DNA of 64,000 bases from Spinellus fusiger. Lineage: Eukaryota; Mucoromycota; Mucoromycetes; Mucorales; Phycomycetaceae. The notes under the pieces are model-generated. The model saw only the letters and a list, made by a program, of their open reading frames with translations. It was not told the origin of the DNA and made no database searches. The translations under genes were made by a program, and so were the position numbers. Shown one piece after another: positions 60,228 through 64,000 of this stretch; position 1 is the stretch's first letter; the number at the start of each line of letters is the position of its first letter. Location of the stretch: the NCBI GenBank assembly GCA_025094145.1, contig JALLLS010000040.1:1-64000 (forward strand). Reading direction: 5' to 3'.

Positions 60228-61458
60228 CACACCCAAAGATTTTTCTGGCCTTTAAGCGGTGATATATCCTTCCTTTTACGAGGGTCCCAATTTTGCCCTT
60301 TTATGGAACAATGATTAAAATCAAAGGTTTGCAAGTATCTAAACTATTATTTCTTTTTGTAGTATACCTCAATATCAAATTAATTATCAATAGAATATAG
60401 TGTTGATGAATAGTATTGTTTATCATAATAATGTAGCTAATACTATACTATTATTATAGCTACTGCTGTTCTAGGTATATTCCTTCATAGCAATAGAATC
60501 TATACCCTAGAAGCCTTGTGCTTTGTTCTTGGGAGATAGATAACTATGCTCAGGAGTATACCCTAGACAGCCTAGACATATTAGACAGTATAGAAGGAAG
60601 AATAGACCACCTGAGACTGACTTGAGAAATAGTCTTTATTTATCTAATAACAGAAGAGTGTATTAGTAATAATTCAATCAAGAGAGATAATATGCTTACC
60701 TTGTACTTCATACTTGTCTTGAGAATGATGAGTCATATATCATCTATTAGAAGAAGAGTCAGTACTATGTCTTGTGGATTACATTGAACTCAAGCCCAGA
60801 GGAAGGCATTGCTTACCTTTTTATCACTAGAATAGTCTTTGCTAGTGGCTATTATTTTCTCTTCTATTGTTTCTCTTTGTTAATAATGGCACATTGCCTT
60901 GTTCAGTTATGCTTATCTTGACGAATACTTAGGTGTCAAGTTGTATGGTCGGTGTAGGAAATAACAAGACAAGGGGATTATCAAAACAAATAATAATCTT
61001 TCTTTTTCTATTCTGGTATATTATAATTTAGCCCTTACTCATAAAATTCACAAGTCAAACAATTCACACGTATTCTTTATTGAGACTAAAGGACAGTATT
61101 AGAAACAATATCTTGCTCCTAATAATTAATATTGCTGATAACACTTACAACAAGACAGTTGCTGAAGTGATAATGAATATTGATTCAATAAATCACTATA
61201 CTGTTCTTAATATAAGTGAATTTGGTTTTATTCTCTGGACATTGATTAATAGAGTTAATTCAGTATCTGTGTTTCTATATTAGCTTTATATATTCCTTTT
61301 ATATCCAATTTTATAGCGTTTAATTACAAAGTCAATAGTCATTGCTAAAATAGGCACATGGAGTTTGAATGGTTTATTTAAACATCAAACAGGTCTGTTC
61401 AAACATATTAGCCAATCAGAGAAATATTATGATTTTATTCTCCATATTTTTCCTTATA

Positions 61459-62746
61459 CACTTTTTCCAGAAATTATTAATGAAAAAATAAACATGAAAT
61501 TGGTGCATTCCATTTATGCACCAAGTGTACTAAATAAATGAATTTATTATAAACATATTCTTTCTAAACAATTGTCAAATCTGGACTGGGACTATCTACT
61601 GAATCCTTGCAAGACACTGAACAGTACTTTATTACAAAGAATATGAGATTGTTGAGGATAGTGTTTCCTCATCCAAAAGAGCTTCTTTTTTGAGTTTACT
61701 CTTTACAACTAACCAGAGCTGCTCAATAGGAATAAGCTCAGGCGAATAAGGTGGAAGATAGACGCAGCCATATCCTCTACCCTCAATGTAAAGCTGAATG
61801 TCCCTATCCATAAAAATAGAGACATTGTCTGTGATCAAATACAGTCCCACCCTTACCTTTTTGACACTGAATGGGACCAATTACTGCTATTCTATTCTTC
61901 AAAGCTGCCTCGTCAATGAAAGCATAGTTGCTCAAGAAATCAATGTTGGTTTTCTGCCAACAAGTAACCCATTTGTACCTTTCTTCAATCTTTTTGGGAC
62001 TATTTCGCTCAACTGAATACAAATGAGCTCTTTTGAGTGTGAAATGACATTTCTTGGCAAGGAAGTCATGCAAAGTAGATTTCTTGATTTCAAGACTCAT
62101 AAACTGGGCATTCAACCGCTCCATCATTTCCTCCAAGACACTATCTGGCTTTTCATCTATCATGTCAACCACAAAATCCTTGTGTTCTTTGCATAGTTTA
62201 GGTGGTCTTCCAGCCAAATTACTATTGGAAATGCTACCATATTTTCTGTGAGGTAAGTCCTCATCCTTATTTAAACTTTCTGTTTCTTTTTTGAACTAGT
62301 TTTGACCAGTGCTAGGAGATATATTGACCTTTTTGCAAGCAGCACGGACACTAAGTTGCTTCTCATATACCCAATAAAAAAAGCCTGTCCTTATCCTCTT
62401 TTTCATATTAATAATAGCTTGATTTTTCAACCTGGTCATTTTTGATGCTTTTATCATCTAAGTTGTCGAGTTTATTATCCTTGACTTGCTTTTCTATAGG
62501 CTTCAGTTCCACGTAGTGTCTAAAGTTTGTGACGTTGTGCAGTGGGTATTGTTCATTGTCCACCTCCATATCCAGAACAGCAACTGAACCCTCCTCTTCG
62601 TTGTAAAGATTTTCACTTTCATCTTTGTAAATAAATGGATCCATGTTCAATTTTGAATGTTTTTTTTATATTTTTTTTTAAAAACACTGTATAAAAGTGC
62701 ACCAAATTCGTTTTTATCTTTGCAGCAATAATTTTCGGAAAGACTG
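61459..62746 (-). mobile_element. Tc1/mariner element nested in copy C
   Basis: 1,288 bp inserted at a TA, with TA on both sides. The terminal inverted repeats are imperfect: CACTTTTTCCAGAAATTATT on the left and the complement of AATAATTTTCGGAAAGACTG on the right. It contains a broken transposase gene on the minus strand. Size, TA target and transposase type agree with the Tc1/mariner superfamily. Confidence 0.88.
61632..62650 (-). pseudogene. mariner DD34E transposase, frame-shifted and deleted
   Basis: Read leftwards. An acidic N-terminal leader (MDPFIYKDESENLYNEEEGSVAVLD) runs to a stop. A helix-turn-helix region (about 62,230-62,400) and GRPPKLCKEHKDFVVDMIDEKPDSVLEE follow, then FLSNYAFIDEA (first Asp). 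The ~60 residues normally between the first and second Asp are deleted, and the frame shifts. LITDNVSIFMDRD (second Asp) and LPPYSPELIPIEQLW (Glu, 34 residues after the second Asp) complete the catalytic set. Related to but distinct from the 17-kb copy. Confidence 0.85.
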
Positions 62747-62771
62747 TATATCCCAAAAATCTTTGGATGTG

Positions 62772-64000
62772 TACCTTAATGGTACTCAAGGATGATTATT
62801 GAAGTCCAGAACAAGAACTTGTGCCGATGTTATTTTTCTTAGAGATCATCCCTATCTTAATTACTTTATTTTCTCATTAGCTTGTTGATACGACTTGTAG
62901 TATTTTTCTATCGAAAATTTTAGTCAACCCTAAGCCCAATAAGTATGAATTGCCAAAATTCGGGGGCAACACTCTGCTTTTAAGATATTTATATTATTAT
63001 CTTTGGATATTAGACTGTACTCATTATATAGAGATCTTATGTTAAGAATGGAAGTAATGTTATTTTTAAGGATTGATATAACGTTTTGTTCGATATGAGA
63101 ACAGAAAAAGACCAATACAAAAGAGAAGAACCAGTAATATTTACACATCTACCTGTCTCTACTTCAGCTCTTCATCCTGCACTAATTCAACAAACATTAT
63201 TTGTACATTATTTTCATAAATTATCATAACCATTGATGGGAAATATGAATACCCTTGCTTATTTAAATATGGTCATTTACTCTTTCTACACGTGTTCACA
63301 ATGCTAATATTTTTTCATCGGTACTTCATGTAATTACTGTGACTTTATTTATAAGAGTAAACGTTCTTCAGAAGTGTGGATATGGTTATATATAACACTT
63401 TTAATGAATACTAATATTTTTAGATATAAAAGTATAACTTGGAACGATATCTTTGTTTATCACTCTTTTTTTTAAAAAAATTAAAAAAAAACGCTTTCTG
63501 TGTGATAGAGATGAACATTGATCTACTAAAAAACCACATATCAAATTGTATTTACCATGATGGCTCTTTCCTTTAATGTTTGACATAATTAAGGCCTATC
63601 ATGTGGTAACTATTTGAAAGACCCTCTTTTTTAAGTGGATATACTGTGAGCATGTGTATTGTGTTAGTGCCCGATCTCACATCTGTAATCTGATTATACA
63701 CTTTCAAGAAGATCGTCGATAGTCGTTTATTTTCATGCATTACAAGACTATTGATAGGCATTAATATTTCAGTAAATAAAATACAAGAATAAGTTTTTCA
63801 AATTAAGGAGATCATCAGCTATATTTTAGAATGAAAAATAATAGAAAGCAGTTATAAGCTTAAGACTAGTTAAAAAGAAACTATAGCCATGCTAGTTAAA
63901 GTGAGAAAGAAAACATTCACCAAGCAAATGCTTTTAAAAATTAGAGGTAATGAAGGCTTATAAGATAATATAGAGTATAATAATAAACAAGATACTTCAT
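62772..64000. other. AT-rich gene-free end of window
   Basis: 1.2 kb of AT-rich DNA with scattered stops in all frames and homopolymer runs (for example 63,468-63,490). I see no gene, RNA or recognisable repeat here. Confidence 0.55.

Larger units (their letters stand above)
60228..62771 (+). mobile_element. TIR transposon copy C (split by a mariner insertion)
   Basis: 2,544 bp from CACACCCAAAGATTTTTCTGG to ...CCAAAAATCTTTGGATGTG, flanked by TA (60226-7 and 62772-3). The left ~1.2 kb aligns with copies A and B (for example CTTGGGAGATAGATAACTAT and CAGGAGTATACCCTAGACA). The plus-strand frame 61,080-61,283 (MRLKDSIRNNILLL...) is the peptide conserved with copy A. At 61,459-62,746 a mariner element interrupts it just inside the right terminus; removing that element restores the CTTATATCCCAAAAATC arrangement of copy A. 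Confidence 0.88.

Overview
The window comes from a eukaryotic nuclear genome, almost certainly a fungus and most likely an early-diverging Mucoromycota (Mucorales-like) species. The basis is: many short GT-AG introns (about 45-80 nt); AT-rich intergenic DNA; fungal versions of housekeeping genes (RAT1, YHM2, SEC2, NMA111, ATP2, Ataxin-10/CTR86); a decayed LINE, several Tc1/mariner elements and a Fanzor-type (eukaryotic TnpB) gene. The organism assignment is inference. No tRNA, rRNA, CRISPR array or operon was seen.

Layout. 1-11.5 kb is a gene-dense block: RAT1 (-), the YHM2 citrate carrier (+), nicotinamide riboside kinase (+), mitochondrial ribosomal protein S12 (+) and the RVB1 AAA+ ATPase (-). 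11.6-18.4 kb is a transposon island: two joined LINE fragments, a two-zinc-finger gene of unknown function with a broken frame, and a decayed mariner transposase. 18.4-39.4 kb is again compact and genic: NMA111 protease, a C2H2 regulator, a family-16 methyltransferase, U1 snRNP protein C, Lunapark, a FANCA-like protein, a long-chain acyl-CoA synthetase, Ataxin-10, the SEC2 Rab exchange factor and a CENP-H-like kinetochore protein. From 39.5 kb onwards genes (a proline-rich protein, a Vip1-like RRM protein, ATP2, a P/Y-rich protein, a cytochrome P450) alternate with transposons, and the last 6 kb holds only transposon sequence and AT-rich DNA.

The most interesting system is a family of TA-flanked DNA transposons with CACACCCAAAGATTTTT inverted ends, present in three copies (A 39,504-40,861; B 46,220-48,848; C 60,228-62,771). 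Copy B carries the C-terminal half of a Fanzor gene: treble-clef zinc finger, RuvC-III Asp, and one intron. Its right end has a short hairpin that is conserved in all three copies and pairs only if read in the Fanzor direction, so it is a candidate guide-RNA scaffold. Copies A and C instead keep a conserved peptide that may be the N-terminal part of the same protein. Copy C is interrupted by a separate 1.3 kb mariner element, and copy A serves as the matching empty site. A fourth element (49,039-49,857) and a family of small foldback elements beginning TGTCGTCTTTGGG are also present.

The host genes do not form a pathway. Several adjacent pairs share short divergent promoters (RAT1/YHM2, methyltransferase/U1-C, Ataxin-10/SEC2, CENP-H/proline-rich gene), and the last of these now contains transposon copy A.
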